The notes under the pieces were generated by a model. The model had not been told where the DNA came from and searched no databases. It saw nothing but the letters and a program-made list of their open reading frames with translations. From Spongiactinospora sp. TRM90649 (lineage in GTDB: Bacteria; Actinomycetota; Actinomycetes; Streptosporangiales; Streptosporangiaceae): a DNA stretch of 64,000 bases. Shown here piece after piece: positions 52,007 through 60,676 of the stretch. The position numbers were made by a program, and so were the translations under genes. Location: positions 85,231 through 149,230 of the forward strand of contig NZ_JARLTC010000003.1 of assembly GCF_029382225.1 (NCBI RefSeq). Reading direction: 5' to 3'. Within the stretch, counting starts at the first letter, position 1; each line of letters begins with the position of its first letter.

Positions 52007-52555
52007 CTAGGTGACGTTCGCGTCAGGAAGCACGATCGGCGATTCCCCGTGCTTGTGGTCGTACATACCGGCCAGCGCTGAGCGGAAGCCGGCGAGGTGG
52101 CCGCGCCACACGTCGCACAGTGCTTCACGTGCAGATGAGTCCGTTTGCAGAAGGAACTGAAGGTGCCGAAGTCCATGCATGAGCACGTCGATGTAGCGAG
52201 GGAAGGGCGCTTCGGTGGCCGTCACTTCGATGGGCTTTCCAACCGCGTCGGGCAGTTCAGGGCTGATCGGTACGGCTCGCGGCCACCGATCCAATGCCAA
52301 CTCCTCCGAGCAGCCCACCACGGCGACGTAGGTGAGGATCACCGCCGTATCGTCTGCGCGCCATGACGTGGAGTGCAGCAGTTTCACGTCCGCCGTCTGG
52401 TGCTCTTCCAGCAGTGCCTCAACGGCGCTGTGCGGATCGCTGTCCTGCCGGATCGCATCCGACCGCCAAGCGTCCTGACCGCTGATCAGCCACAGGCCGA
52501 CCTGGTCGGCCGAGATGGGCCAGACTTCTACGCGCACCTCAGTGGTGGCACTCAC
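52007..52555 (-). CDS. Hypothetical protein
   Basis: 182 residues, mostly acidic, no membrane segment (VRVEVWPISADQVGLWLISGQDAW ... VGKPIEVTATEAPFPRYIDVLMHGLRHLQFLL). GTG 52555 overlaps the stop of the HTH gene (GTGA). Conserved partner genes of AICE regulators often look like this, but I cannot assign function. Confidence 0.65.
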   Translation of the reverse strand: MSATTEVRVEVWPISADQVGLWLISGQDAWRSDAIRQDSDPHSAVEALLEEHQTADVKLLHSTSWRADDTAVILTYVAVVGCSEELALDRWPRAVPISPELPDAVGKPIEVTATEAPFPRYIDVLMHGLRHLQFLLQTDSSAREALCDVWRGHLAGFRSALAGMYDHKHGESPIVLPDANVT

Positions 52556-52884
52556 GTGGCTTCCTCCGGAGCTGGATTTGCCTTCTCATCGGCCTTCTTG
52601 GCGGTGTTGATGAGCTGTGCTGCGCGTGCTTTCGAAATGCTGATGCGATCCGCCAGGCCGGCCAGCGATAGTTGCTCGCTCTTGAAGATGCGGGCCGCAG
52701 ACTGCGCCCGTAAATCCCCCGAGGCTTCGCTGAAGCGCTGAAGCGTCTCTACCAGCTGGGTGGCTTCGCCGTACGCCCGGTCAGCGTCGGGGTCGTTTTG
52801 GATGGCGCTCACCGCGGACTCGAAAGCACGCACGAGCCCCGCCAGCGCGGCGGCTACCTCGTCGTGCGTGTCCTGGTCCTGCAT
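52552..52884 (-). CDS. Small helix-turn-helix protein (paralogue of 50489-50836)
   Basis: 110 residues; C-terminal HTH SLAGLADRISISKARAAQLINTAKK parallels the 50489 gene product, as does the N-terminal helical part (RAFESAVSAI against RAFDDAVAAV). Faces the four-operator region at 52906-53030 and is the best candidate to bind it. Confidence 0.7.
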   Translation of the reverse strand: MQDQDTHDEVAAALAGLVRAFESAVSAIQNDPDADRAYGEATQLVETLQRFSEASGDLRAQSAARIFKSEQLSLAGLADRISISKARAAQLINTAKKADEKANPAPEEAT

Positions 52885-52905
52885 GCAGCCCAGGTTACGC
52901 GAACC

Positions 52906-53030
52906 GTCAAGGGGGGCCTAGACACGCCGCGCTCCCCTGCGGCTGACCTCGCACATGACACGCCGTGTAGTCCCCCCTTGACGCTCGTACAGGGGGGCCT
53001 GTACGGTACTTCGTGTAGGCCCCCCTGTAC
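52906..53030. promoter_or_regulatory. Four copies of an 18-bp AGGGGGG operator in a divergent promoter
   Basis: Copies: 52906-52923 (+, GTCAAGGGGGGCCTAGAC), 52965-52982 (-, GTCAAGGGGGGACTACAC), 52987-53004 (+, GTACAGGGGGGCCTGTAC), 53013-53030 (-, GTACAGGGGGGCCTACAC). Alternating orientation; the third is a perfect palindrome in its arms. A TTGACG (-35) at 52978 and TACGGT (-10) at 53002 would be covered by copies 2 and 3. Likely a cooperative repressor region for transfer genes. Confidence 0.8.
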
Positions 53031-53051
53031 GGCCCGACCAGAGGAGTTCCG

Positions 53052-53231
53052 ATGATCCCCGTCACCAAGCCCCGCCGCCTGCTGCCCACGCTGTTCGTGC
53101 TCGCGGCCGTCCTGTTCCTCTTCTACGCCGTCAAGCAGCCCGAGCGTGCCGCTCAGGTCTTCCTCAGCGCCATCGACGGGCTCGGGATCGTTATCGACGC
53201 CATGAGCAGGTTCATCGATGCCCTTGCCTGA
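53052..53231 (+). CDS. Small single-helix membrane protein
   Basis: 59 residues: basic head MIPVTKPRRLLP, one helix TLFVLAAVLFLFYAV, and a short helix (FLSAIDGLGIVIDAMSRF). GAGGAG precedes ATG 53052. First gene after the operator cluster, leading the transfer module. Tiny membrane proteins at this place are common in AICEs and may aid spread (inference). Confidence 0.7.
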   Translation: MIPVTKPRRLLPTLFVLAAVLFLFYAVKQPERAAQVFLSAIDGLGIVIDAMSRFIDALA

Positions 53232-53247
53232 ATCCCCCCAGAAAACG

Positions 53248-53288
53248 CCGGAGCGGCCCCGATCCGCCAAGACAGGAAGCCGCTCCGG
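53248..53288. terminator. Hairpin between small membrane gene and whiB-like gene
   Basis: CCGGAGCGGC (53248-53257) / GCCGCTCCGG (53279-53288), perfect 10-bp stem; may attenuate transfer-operon transcription. Confidence 0.6.
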
Positions 53289-53331
53289 TCTCCCCGCCGC
53301 CCATCAGAGAGCAACAAGGAGTGCCACCATC

Positions 53332-53682
53332 ATGGCAACTGATCCCATTTCCGTCACTACCGGCAGGGCGAAGATTCACCCGTCCCTGCTATCGCCCAAC
53401 CAGCGCCGCAAGGCGTTCCGGGGCAGGGGCGGCGCGCCCGAGGCCGATTGCCTGCTTGACCTCGATCTGCACAACGGCCCGGCACACGCCGAGTCGGCCG
53501 AAGAGCGCGCGGCCCGCGAGTCCGTCGCTCGTGACGTGTGCGACTCCTGCCCGTCGCTCAAGCTCTGCGCCGACTACGCGCGGCGCGCCTGCCCCGATTC
53601 GGGCGTGTGGGCGGGGATGACCGCACGCGAGATCGTCGCCTCGCCTGACCAGCTCGGGACCGGCTGGGCGGAGGTGGCTTGA
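53332..53682 (+). CDS. WhiB-family iron-sulfur regulator
   Basis: 116 residues. The four [4Fe-4S] cysteines are seen: EADC, then CDSCPSLKLC (CxxCxxxxxC), followed by the G-V-W-A-G turn (SGVWAGMTARE). WhiB proteins bind the primary sigma factor to tune promoters. AAGGAG precedes ATG 53332. AICE-borne WhiB genes are common just before transfer genes. Confidence 0.92.
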   Translation: MATDPISVTTGRAKIHPSLLSPNQRRKAFRGRGGAPEADCLLDLDLHNGPAHAESAEERAARESVARDVCDSCPSLKLCADYARRACPDSGVWAGMTAREIVASPDQLGTGWAEVA

Positions 53683-54062
53683 TGAGTCGCATTCGTGCTG
53701 CGTTCTGGGATCCGGCCGGTGACCGCTACGGCATCCCGTCCTACCCCTGGCGGATGGCCCCGCCGCACCTGCTCACCCTGCGCCAGCTCACCGCCAAGGG
53801 CCTGCGCCCCGGCGGCCAGGGCGTACAGGCCCAGGTGCTGTGGCGCTCGCGCCGTCACGGTACGAGTGGCGTTCGCGCCGCCTACCTCTACGATGTCCGG
53901 TTCGCCCTGCCCAAGCGCACGGCCAGCCTTCGCCAGCGGGCGGCCCTGGCCAAGGCGAACGCCGCTCGCCGTACCTGCCCCGAATGCGGCCTTGACGCGG
54001 GCTATGTGCTCCCCCGGCACCTCGGAACCTGCCTGAACTGCGCCGAGGAGCGGGCTGCATGA
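53682..54062 (+). CDS. RRQRL-motif zinc-binding protein
   Basis: 126 residues. A rare basic motif region (LPKRTASLRQRAALAKANAARR) precedes a zinc knuckle CPECG ... CLNC at the C-terminus. Such proteins accompany AICE transfer genes. ATG 53682 overlaps the whiB stop by one base; GGAGGTGG lies upstream. Function unknown. Confidence 0.8.
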   Translation: MSRIRAAFWDPAGDRYGIPSYPWRMAPPHLLTLRQLTAKGLRPGGQGVQAQVLWRSRRHGTSGVRAAYLYDVRFALPKRTASLRQRAALAKANAARRTCPECGLDAGYVLPRHLGTCLNCAEERAA

Positions 54063-55036
54063 ACGACCACGAGACCATCAACGCTCCGAGGCCGCTCGGT
54101 CAGGGTGAGCACACGGCTATTTCGGTGACGGCCGCCGCGACCGGCGTCCTGGGCCTGCTCGGCTTCGTGATCAGCTTCGCCACCGTGGCCACGGCCGCCG
54201 CGCCGTCCTTCGGGTGGCTGGCCTGGATCGTGCCGCTGGGCATCGACCTCGGCATCGCCGTGTTCTCCGCCCTGGACATCGTGTTGGCTCGCCTCGGCAT
54301 GCGCCTGCGCTGGCTGAGGCTGATTCCTTGGGCGCTGACCGCCGCGACGGTCTATCTGAATGTCGCCACCTACCTCGGTGCCGAGCGCGTCGACTGGTTC
54401 GCCGTGGTGTCACATGCGGTGCTGCCGCTGCTGTGGGTCATGGCCGTGGAGGTCGGTGCGCATGCCGTCCGCAAGCGCGCCGACCTGGCCAAGGCCGACC
54501 GTATGGACGGCATCCGCCGTTCGCGCTGGCTGCTGGCACCGCTGCCCACCCTCGCCCTGTGGCGTCGCATGGTGCTGTGGGAGATCCGCAGCTACCCGGA
54601 CGCGCTCACCCGTGAACGTGATCGCATCCTGGCCAAGACCGAACTTCAGGACCGGTACGGACGCCTGTGGCGCACCAAGGCCACCCGCCGCGAGCGCGCC
54701 CTGTACCGGCTGGGCGAACTGGTTCCGGTATCCACACAACACCAAGTGCAGATCTCGCCGGTACGGCTGGCCCCCGCCCCGGCGCTGCCGCCGGCCTCTG
54801 CCCGCAAGCGGCCCAGTCGCAAGCGCGGCAAGGTCACACGCCATACGTCACCCGACGTCAGCGACCTGATCCAGGTAGGTCGTCGAGTCGCAGCCGACCT
54901 GAACGCACGAGGAGTGCCGCTCACCCGCGACCGCCTCCGCGCCGCCGTCCGGGAGACTGGCCGGTCGATCTCAACCGACCGCGCCGGAGCGTTGCTCGCC
55001 CGCCTGCGCGCCGAGCCGAAGAGCGAGGCCGCCTGA
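54059..55036 (+). CDS. DUF2637 membrane protein (Spd-like spread protein)
   Basis: 325 residues. Four hydrophobic helices in residues 20-135 (VTAAATGVLGLLGFVISFATV, WIVPLGIDLGIAVFSALDIV, WALTAATVYLNVATYLGA, AVLPLLWVMAVEVGA), the DUF2637 arrangement, then a long basic cytoplasmic tail with a Lys/Arg-rich, perhaps DNA-contacting C-terminus. ATG overlaps the preceding stop (ATGA). In related plasmids such proteins promote intramycelial spread. Confidence 0.85.
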   Translation: MNDHETINAPRPLGQGEHTAISVTAAATGVLGLLGFVISFATVATAAAPSFGWLAWIVPLGIDLGIAVFSALDIVLARLGMRLRWLRLIPWALTAATVYLNVATYLGAERVDWFAVVSHAVLPLLWVMAVEVGAHAVRKRADLAKADRMDGIRRSRWLLAPLPTLALWRRMVLWEIRSYPDALTRERDRILAKTELQDRYGRLWRTKATRRERALYRLGELVPVSTQHQVQISPVRLAPAPALPPASARKRPSRKRGKVTRHTSPDVSDLIQVGRRVAADLNARGVPLTRDRLRAAVRETGRSISTDRAGALLARLRAEPKSEAA

Positions 55037-55326
55037 TGAGCCTGCGCATCTCCGAGGAACTGATGAGCTGCGATCGGTCGGGGCAGCGAGCCGTACGGCG
55101 TGCGGACGGCCGGTGGACCGTCAGCGGATACGGCGGGCGGGCCTTCGACCGTGACCAGGCCATCACGGCTCTCACGCTCGGCGAGGTCCTGGCGATCAGC
55201 CCGCCGCCCGGTGACCCGATCTGGCTCTTCGTCCCTGGGTGGCGAGCCGAACTCGGCACCGCGCCCACCGTACCGACCGGCATGACCCGCGCGGACCGTC
55301 CGCGCCGGACGGACCGCCTCGCGTAA
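55036..55326 (+). CDS. Hypothetical protein in transfer operon
   Basis: 96 residues (MSLRISEELMSCDRSGQRAVRR ... GYGGRAFDRDQAITALTLGE ... WRAELG) from ATG 55036, which overlaps the DUF2637 stop by one base. No domain recognised; rich in Arg at the C-terminus. The following 126 bases before the FtsK gene hold nothing clear. Confidence 0.6.
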   Translation: MSLRISEELMSCDRSGQRAVRRADGRWTVSGYGGRAFDRDQAITALTLGEVLAISPPPGDPIWLFVPGWRAELGTAPTVPTGMTRADRPRRTDRLA

Positions 55327-55452
55327 CGCCGACCCGCGCGGACCGACCGCGCGTAGTCGCTGACCGCCAACGGGGCGCGGGCCCCACTCGCCAAAGCCGG
55401 ATCGCGCCCCGCCCACCCCGCGCAATTCCAACGCACACGAGGTGACCTCATC

Positions 55453-57633
55453 ATGTCCGACCAGCCCGACGACAGTGCACAACAGCCCGACCAGGGCGCG
55501 GAGATCGTCCACTTGGACACGGTCCGCGCCGGGCGCCATCCCTACCCGCCAACCAGCCCCGACGCCGAGCCCGATGGCGAGGTGATGCGCGTTGACCGCG
55601 CCGGAGGCGAGACCCGCGACTGGATCACCGACCTTGCGGAGAAGGCCAGGACCCGCCGCCCGATCGTGCCGCTGTGGCTGCGCTCCCGCGCCGAGGCTCT
55701 GAGCATCCTGTCGTGGGTCGCCGCCCACTACGTCTACGTGGCCGGTTACCAAGCGAGCCGCGCCCCGCTGTACGCCGGGCGGCTGGCCGTACGCTCGCCG
55801 CGTGGCTTCGGCCGATTGGTGGGCGGTTTCGTCCGGTGGACCTTCGACCTGGAGGGCGAGCCGGTACGGCTGGCCACCGTGCAGAAGGCCGACCCCGACG
55901 CGTACCTGAAGCTGAGCAGGCAACGGGATGCGCGGGTACGGCTGCGCGCGCTCGGTGCGCTGCTCGTCATGATCACGCTGGTGATCGTGAGCATCCTCGT
56001 GGCCAGCGCGCCGACGCCCGCGCAGTGGGCGGCGCTCGCGTTCATGGTCGCTCTGCTGGGCGTGCTCGGGCGTCCAGCCGATCGGCCGCTGATCGATCGC
56101 GCGGTCATCCCGACCTCGGTGGAGAAGCTGACCAGTGACGTGGTGATCCGCGCGCTGGGCTCACTCGGCATCGCCGCGATCAACCAGGCCATCGCCAAGA
56201 ACTCCCGTAACCCGCTGGACTTCAAGGCACCGATCACCCGGGACGGCCCCGGCTGGCGCGCCGATGTGGACCTGCCCTATGGAGTGACGGTCGCCGAGGT
56301 GATGGACCGGCGCGACAAGCTCGCCTCTGGCCTGCGCCGTCCACTGGGCTGCGTGTGGCCGGAGACGGTCCCCGAGGAGCACACCGGCCGACTGATGCTG
56401 TGGGTCGGCGACCAGGACATGAACAAGGCCCGTCAGCCCGCGTGGCCGCTGGGTCGCTCCGGCAGCGCGGACCTGTTCAAGTCCACCACATTCGCCACCG
56501 ACCAGCGCGGCCGGTTCGTCGGGCTGACGCTGATGTTCGTTTCGGTGATCATCGGCTCGATTCCGCGCATGGGCAAGACGTTCCTGCTCCGGCTGCTGGC
56601 GCTGATCGCGGCCCTGGACCCGCGTACCGAGTTGCACGTCTATGACCTGAAAGGCACCGGGGACCTGTCGGCGCTGGAATGCGTCGCCCATCGCTACCGC
56701 GCCGGAGACGACGACGAAGACATCGAGTACGCCATCGCCGGCATGCGCGCCCTTCGCGAGGAGCTGCGCCGCCGCGCCAAGGTGATCCGCGGCCTGCCGA
56801 AGGACATCTGCCCCGAATCGAAGGTCACGCCCGAGCTGGCCGGTAACCGGAGTCTCGGCCTGCATCCGATCGTGATCCCGGTGGATGAGTGTCAGGTCTG
56901 GTTCGAGCACGAACGCTTCGGGGCGGAGTTCGAAGCGATCTGTACCGACCTGGTCAAGCGCGGCCCGGCGCTGGGGATGGTGCTGATCCTGGCCACCCAG
57001 CGCCCGGACGCCAAGGCCCTGCCCACCGGGATCAGCGCGAACGCCGCCGTACGGCTGTGCCTGAAGGTCATGGGCCAGATGGAGAACGACATGGTGCTCG
57101 GTACCTCGGCTTACAAGAACGGCGTCCGCGCCACCATGTTCAGCTTCAACGACAAGGGCATCTGCTACTTCTCCGGCGAGGGGGAGAACCCGCGCATCGT
57201 GCGCTGTGTCTACCTCGACGCCCCGGCCGCCGAGAAGATCGCCCTACGCGCCCGCGCCATGCGCGAACGGGCCGGAACGCTGTCGGGTCACGCCGTGGGC
57301 GAAGGCTTCGACGCGACCGAGGCCGCGCAGGGCTCGGATCTGCTGGCCGACATCGCGGCCGTGGCGAGCGAGCCGAAGCTGTGGAACGAGGTCGTCGTCG
57401 ATCGCCTCGCCGAACTGCGGCCCGAAGCCTACGGCCCGTGGGCGGCGCTGACGGGTTCGGCCAAGTCCGCGCAACTGACCAACGCGCTCAAGCCGTACGG
57501 CGTCAAGACGGGCCAGGTCTGGGGCACCACCGCCGACGGCAAGGGCGCCAACCGCACCGGGATCACCCGCGACGACATCACCCACGCCCTGACCGAACGT
57601 GATGCTCGCAAGAGGGCGGGCGCGGCTTCCTGA
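55453..57633 (+). CDS. FtsK/SpoIIIE-like DNA translocase, main AICE transfer protein
   Basis: 726 residues. Two helices near residues 170-205 (ALLVMITLVIVSILVAS, AALAFMVALLGVLG) anchor it. The ATPase motor carries Walker A IPRMGKTFLL (Lys375), Walker B HPIVIPVDECQVWFE, and the TQRPDAKALP sensor typical of FtsK-type pumps. The C-terminus (PYGVKTGQVWGTTADGKGANRTG) may contact DNA. Moves double-stranded element DNA between mycelia in one step without a relaxase. GAGGTGACC precedes ATG 55453. Followed by a CTAG-rich palindrome. Confidence 0.93.
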   Translation: MSDQPDDSAQQPDQGAEIVHLDTVRAGRHPYPPTSPDAEPDGEVMRVDRAGGETRDWITDLAEKARTRRPIVPLWLRSRAEALSILSWVAAHYVYVAGYQASRAPLYAGRLAVRSPRGFGRLVGGFVRWTFDLEGEPVRLATVQKADPDAYLKLSRQRDARVRLRALGALLVMITLVIVSILVASAPTPAQWAALAFMVALLGVLGRPADRPLIDRAVIPTSVEKLTSDVVIRALGSLGIAAINQAIAKNSRNPLDFKAPITRDGPGWRADVDLPYGVTVAEVMDRRDKLASGLRRPLGCVWPETVPEEHTGRLMLWVGDQDMNKARQPAWPLGRSGSADLFKSTTFATDQRGRFVGLTLMFVSVIIGSIPRMGKTFLLRLLALIAALDPRTELHVYDLKGTGDLSALECVAHRYRAGDDDEDIEYAIAGMRALREELRRRAKVIRGLPKDICPESKVTPELAGNRSLGLHPIVIPVDECQVWFEHERFGAEFEAICTDLVKRGPALGMVLILATQRPDAKALPTGISANAAVRLCLKVMGQMENDMVLGTSAYKNGVRATMFSFNDKGICYFSGEGENPRIVRCVYLDAPAAEKIALRARAMRERAGTLSGHAVGEGFDATEAAQGSDLLADIAAVASEPKLWNEVVVDRLAELRPEAYGPWAALTGSAKSAQLTNALKPYGVKTGQVWGTTADGKGANRTGITRDDITHALTERDARKRAGAAS

Positions 57634-57644
57634 CCACGCCGACG

Positions 57645-57682
57645 CCTCTAGACCTAGAGGCCGCCCCCTCTAGGTCTAGAGG
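57645..57682. repeat. 38-bp nested CTAG palindrome downstream of the translocase gene
   Basis: CCTCTAGACCTAGAGG (57645-57660) and CCTCTAGGTCTAGAGG (57667-57682) are exact reverse complements around CCGCCC, and each arm is itself nearly palindromic. More CTAG sites follow at 57688-57691, 57719-57722 and 57726-57729. CTAG is otherwise scarce. Candidates: transfer locus (clt), replication origin, or an operator. Confidence 0.75.
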
Positions 57683-57773
57683 GTCCGCTAGGCCCCGAAA
57701 CCCCGCCCTGCCTGCGCTCTAGCGCCTAGGCCCTGGCCTTCCCCGACCCGCTCAAACGTCTTCGGAGACCACT

Positions 57774-57992
57774 TTGGCGACCCTGCTTGCCCTGCTAGGA
57801 CTCTACGTTCCGCTCGTCACTCTCGGTTACTGCCTGATCTGCCTGGTGTGCCCGTGGCGTGCCTGCCCGCGCTGCCGTACTCACCGGCGGCGGCACGCCT
57901 GCCGCGCCTGCAACGGCACGGGCATGCGGCCCCGCCTCGGCTGGCGGATCTACACCTACCTCCGCCGCTTCCACGACAACGGCACCCGCTGA
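57774..57992 (+). CDS. Small membrane protein with zinc knuckle
   Basis: 72 residues from TTG 57774 (CGGAGACC upstream). One membrane helix (LLALLGLYVPLVTLGYCLICLVC) then two CxxC pairs (CPRC, CRAC) and a basic tail (YTYLRRFHDNGTR). Not recognised beyond that; sits between translocase and prim-pol. Confidence 0.65.
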   Translation: MATLLALLGLYVPLVTLGYCLICLVCPWRACPRCRTHRRRHACRACNGTGMRPRLGWRIYTYLRRFHDNGTR

Positions 57993-58005
57993 AGGGGACC
58001 TGCTC

Positions 58006-58902
58006 ATGTCTGCTGACCTCACCGGCTACGCTCTGGCCGCCGCCGCACGCGGCTGGGCCGTCTTCCCGCTCACCCCGCACGGCAAGCGCCCCATGCGCGG
58101 TTTCACCGACTGGGAACGCCACGCCACCACCGACCCCGGCCGTATCCACACCATGTGGGCGCGCGGCCCGTTCAACATCGGCATCGCCTGCGGCCCCTCC
58201 GGCCTGGTCGTGCTCGACCTGGACACCCCCAAGCCCGGCCAGCACCCGCCACCACCATGGGACCAACCAGGCGTCAACGACGGCGCCGACGTGCTCGCCA
58301 TCGTGTGCGAGCAGGACGGACAGCCGTTGCCGCTGGAAACCTTCACCGTCCGCACCCGCCGAGGCGGCACACACCTCTACTTCACCGCCCCGCCCGGCGT
58401 GCGCCTTGGCAACACCGCCGGACGCCTGGGCTGGTTGATCGACACCCGCGCCTGCGGCGGCTACGTCGTCGGCCCCGGGAGTAACGTGGAACTCCCGGAT
58501 GGCACTGGCTGCTACGAAGTGATCCACACCGCCGCCCCGGTGCCGCTGCCCGACTGGCTGGCCGTACGGCTGGCCCCACTGCCGCCTCAGCCACCAGCCT
58601 GCGCGCCCGACGTCCTGGCCATGCTCGGAACCGACCGAGCCACCGGATACGCCCTGGCCGCCCTGCGCGGCGAAATCGAACGTGTCCTGGCCGCCGCGCC
58701 CGGTACCCGAAACGACACTCTCAATGCCGCCTCCTTCGCCCTCGGCCAGCTCGCCGGCACGGGCCTTCTCCCTCGCCGTCTGGCCGAACAAGCGCTACAG
58801 CACGCCGCCGAGGCCACCGGCCTGAGCACACGAGAAGCGATGTCCACCATCCGATCCGGGCTCGACTCCGGCGAACGTCACCCCCGCAGGGAGGCCGCAT
58901 GA
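58006..58902 (+). CDS. Bifunctional DNA primase/polymerase (prim-pol), AICE replication
   Basis: 298 residues. Prim-pol domain in residues 8-190: AARGWAVFPLTPHGKRP, GIACGPSGLVVLDLDTP (acidic DxD catalytic pair), RTRRGGTHLYFTAP (conserved His) and GGYVVGPGS. The C-terminal ~90 residues are helical (AALRGEIERVLAAAPGTRNDTLNAASFALGQL), typical of the PriCT-like part. Initiates element replication. GAAGGGGACC precedes ATG 58006; stop overlaps the next gene. Confidence 0.92.
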   Translation: MSADLTGYALAAAARGWAVFPLTPHGKRPMRGFTDWERHATTDPGRIHTMWARGPFNIGIACGPSGLVVLDLDTPKPGQHPPPPWDQPGVNDGADVLAIVCEQDGQPLPLETFTVRTRRGGTHLYFTAPPGVRLGNTAGRLGWLIDTRACGGYVVGPGSNVELPDGTGCYEVIHTAAPVPLPDWLAVRLAPLPPQPPACAPDVLAMLGTDRATGYALAALRGEIERVLAAAPGTRNDTLNAASFALGQLAGTGLLPRRLAEQALQHAAEATGLSTREAMSTIRSGLDSGERHPRREAA

Positions 58903-60482
58903 GCATCGCCAACGGCCACAGCCCGGCACAGCAGGCCACGGCGATCCTGACCAGGCTCGCAGCCGCTGACCGCCTGGCCGACGCGCACAACCGCCCACCA
59001 CACCAGTGGGACACACCCATCCCGCTTCGCCAGCGCGCGGAGCTGCCGCCCTTCCCCGTGCGTGCTTTCCCGGCCTGGGTGGCCGATCACATGACCGCCG
59101 TGGCCGAGGAGACCCAGACCCCGCTGGATCTGGCGGGCTGCGTCGGGATGGCTGCACTGTCCACCGCCGCAGGCGGCAGAGCCGTCGTCAACGTCCGAGG
59201 CTCATGGATCGAACCGGTCAACCTCTACGTCCTGGTGGCCATGCCGCCCGGCTCGCGCAAATCCTCGGTATTCCGCGAAATGACAGCCCCGCTCAGGCAA
59301 GCCGAGAAGACACTCCTTGACCGGATCGGCCCGCAAATCACCGAGGCCGAGGTAACCCGACGCCTAGCCGTGGAAACCGCCGAGAAGGCCGCTCGCACAG
59401 CCAGCGCCGCACGCGGGGAGGCAGCAACCGAGGCGATCGCCGAAGCCCAAAGCACCGCCCTGGCCGTGGAGGGCATCCGGGTTCCCGTCAAGCCGCGGCT
59501 TGTCGCCGACGACATCACTCCCGAGACCGCCGCGAGCCTGCTCGCCGAGCAAGGGGGACGACTGGCCGTGCTGTCCGCCGAGGGCGGCATCTTCGCCACC
59601 CTCGCCGGACGCTACTCCGGCACGCCCAACCTGGATCTGTTCCTCAAGGGCCACGCGGGTGACACCCTCATTGTGGACCGGCGTGGCCGCACCGAGCAGG
59701 TGGACAGCGCCGCGCTCACCCTCGGCCTGGCCGTGCAGCCGGAGATCGTGGCCGACATCGCGGGCATGCCCGGTTTCCGGGGAAAGGGGCTGCTCGGCCG
59801 CATCCTGTACAGCCTGCCGACATCCAACATCGGTTACCGCCGCATCGATCCCGACCCCGTTCCGGCCGAGGTCGCCGAGCGCTATCAGCACAATCTGCAA
59901 AAGCTCGTCATCGGCATGCACGAGTGGGACGATCCCGCCCGGCTGCTGCTCTCGCCCGAGGCCGCCGAAGTGTTCGCCGAGCAGCGTCGCCGTACCGAGC
60001 CCCGGCTGCGGCCCGACTCCGGCGACCTGGGCCACATCGCCGACTGGGCGGGCAAGTTCGATGGCGCGGTTGCACGCATGGCCGGACTGATCCACCTCGC
60101 CACCCACGTTGACGACGGCTGGCGACGCCCGATCAGCGCCGACACCATGACCGCTGCCGTGGAGCTGGGCGCGTACTTCACCGCTCACGCGCTGGCCACC
60201 TTCGACGCGATGGGCGCTGACCCCGACATGGAAGGCGCCCGCACCGTCCACGCCTGGCTACAGCGCACCCGCCCGGAACGATTCACCGTCCGCGAGGCAT
60301 TCACCGCGCTCCCGAGAAGCCGCTTCCGCAAGGTCGGCGAACTGGAACCGGCCTTGGAAGTCCTTGACCAACTCGGCTGGATCCGCCGACAACCCGAACC
60401 GCCCCGCACCGGCCCCGGCCGCCGCCCCTCCCCCATCTACGCCGTCCACCCGCTGATCACAACTAGAGCGAGCCACCGGTGA
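58899..60482 (+). CDS. DUF3987 replicative helicase-like protein
   Basis: 527 residues. DUF3987 domain: PAWVADHMTAVAEETQTPLDLAG, Walker A-like MPPGSRKSSVFREM (about 108-121), VLSAEGGIFATLAGRY (Walker B region), and KGLLGRILYSLPTS. A C-terminal winged-helix-like segment (FTVREAFTALPRSRFRKV). These proteins pair with prim-pol in AICEs, acting as helicase or initiator. Overlaps both neighbours. Confidence 0.88.
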   Translation: MSIANGHSPAQQATAILTRLAAADRLADAHNRPPHQWDTPIPLRQRAELPPFPVRAFPAWVADHMTAVAEETQTPLDLAGCVGMAALSTAAGGRAVVNVRGSWIEPVNLYVLVAMPPGSRKSSVFREMTAPLRQAEKTLLDRIGPQITEAEVTRRLAVETAEKAARTASAARGEAATEAIAEAQSTALAVEGIRVPVKPRLVADDITPETAASLLAEQGGRLAVLSAEGGIFATLAGRYSGTPNLDLFLKGHAGDTLIVDRRGRTEQVDSAALTLGLAVQPEIVADIAGMPGFRGKGLLGRILYSLPTSNIGYRRIDPDPVPAEVAERYQHNLQKLVIGMHEWDDPARLLLSPEAAEVFAEQRRRTEPRLRPDSGDLGHIADWAGKFDGAVARMAGLIHLATHVDDGWRRPISADTMTAAVELGAYFTAHALATFDAMGADPDMEGARTVHAWLQRTRPERFTVREAFTALPRSRFRKVGELEPALEVLDQLGWIRRQPEPPRTGPGRRPSPIYAVHPLITTRASHR

Positions 60483-60676
60483 AAGCAGCCAGACCCGATC
60501 CCGACAAGCTCACCGTCTCCCAGGTCTGCGCCGAACTCCAGATCTCCCGGTCCACCTTCTACGACTGGCGCGCCAAGGGCCGCGCGCCTCGCTGCATCAA
60601 GCTCCCCAACGGTGACCTTCGCATCCGCCGCCATGACTTGGACAAGTGGCTCAACGACCTGGAGACGGCCGCCTGA
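60479..60676 (+). CDS. xis: Excisionase (MerR-like HTH)
   Basis: 65 residues: LTVSQVCAELQISRSTFYDWRAKGRAP, a helix-turn-helix plus wing (CIKLPNGDLRIRRHDLDKWL), standard for AICE Xis. GTG 60479 overlaps the DUF3987 stop, and its stop overlaps the integrase start. Directs the integrase to excision. Confidence 0.92.
   Translation: MKAARPDPDKLTVSQVCAELQISRSTFYDWRAKGRAPRCIKLPNGDLRIRRHDLDKWLNDLETAA

Noticed and set aside
52906..53030. CRISPR-like array
   Set aside because: Only four short repeats with alternating orientation and unequal spacing, and no cas genes; fits operators.
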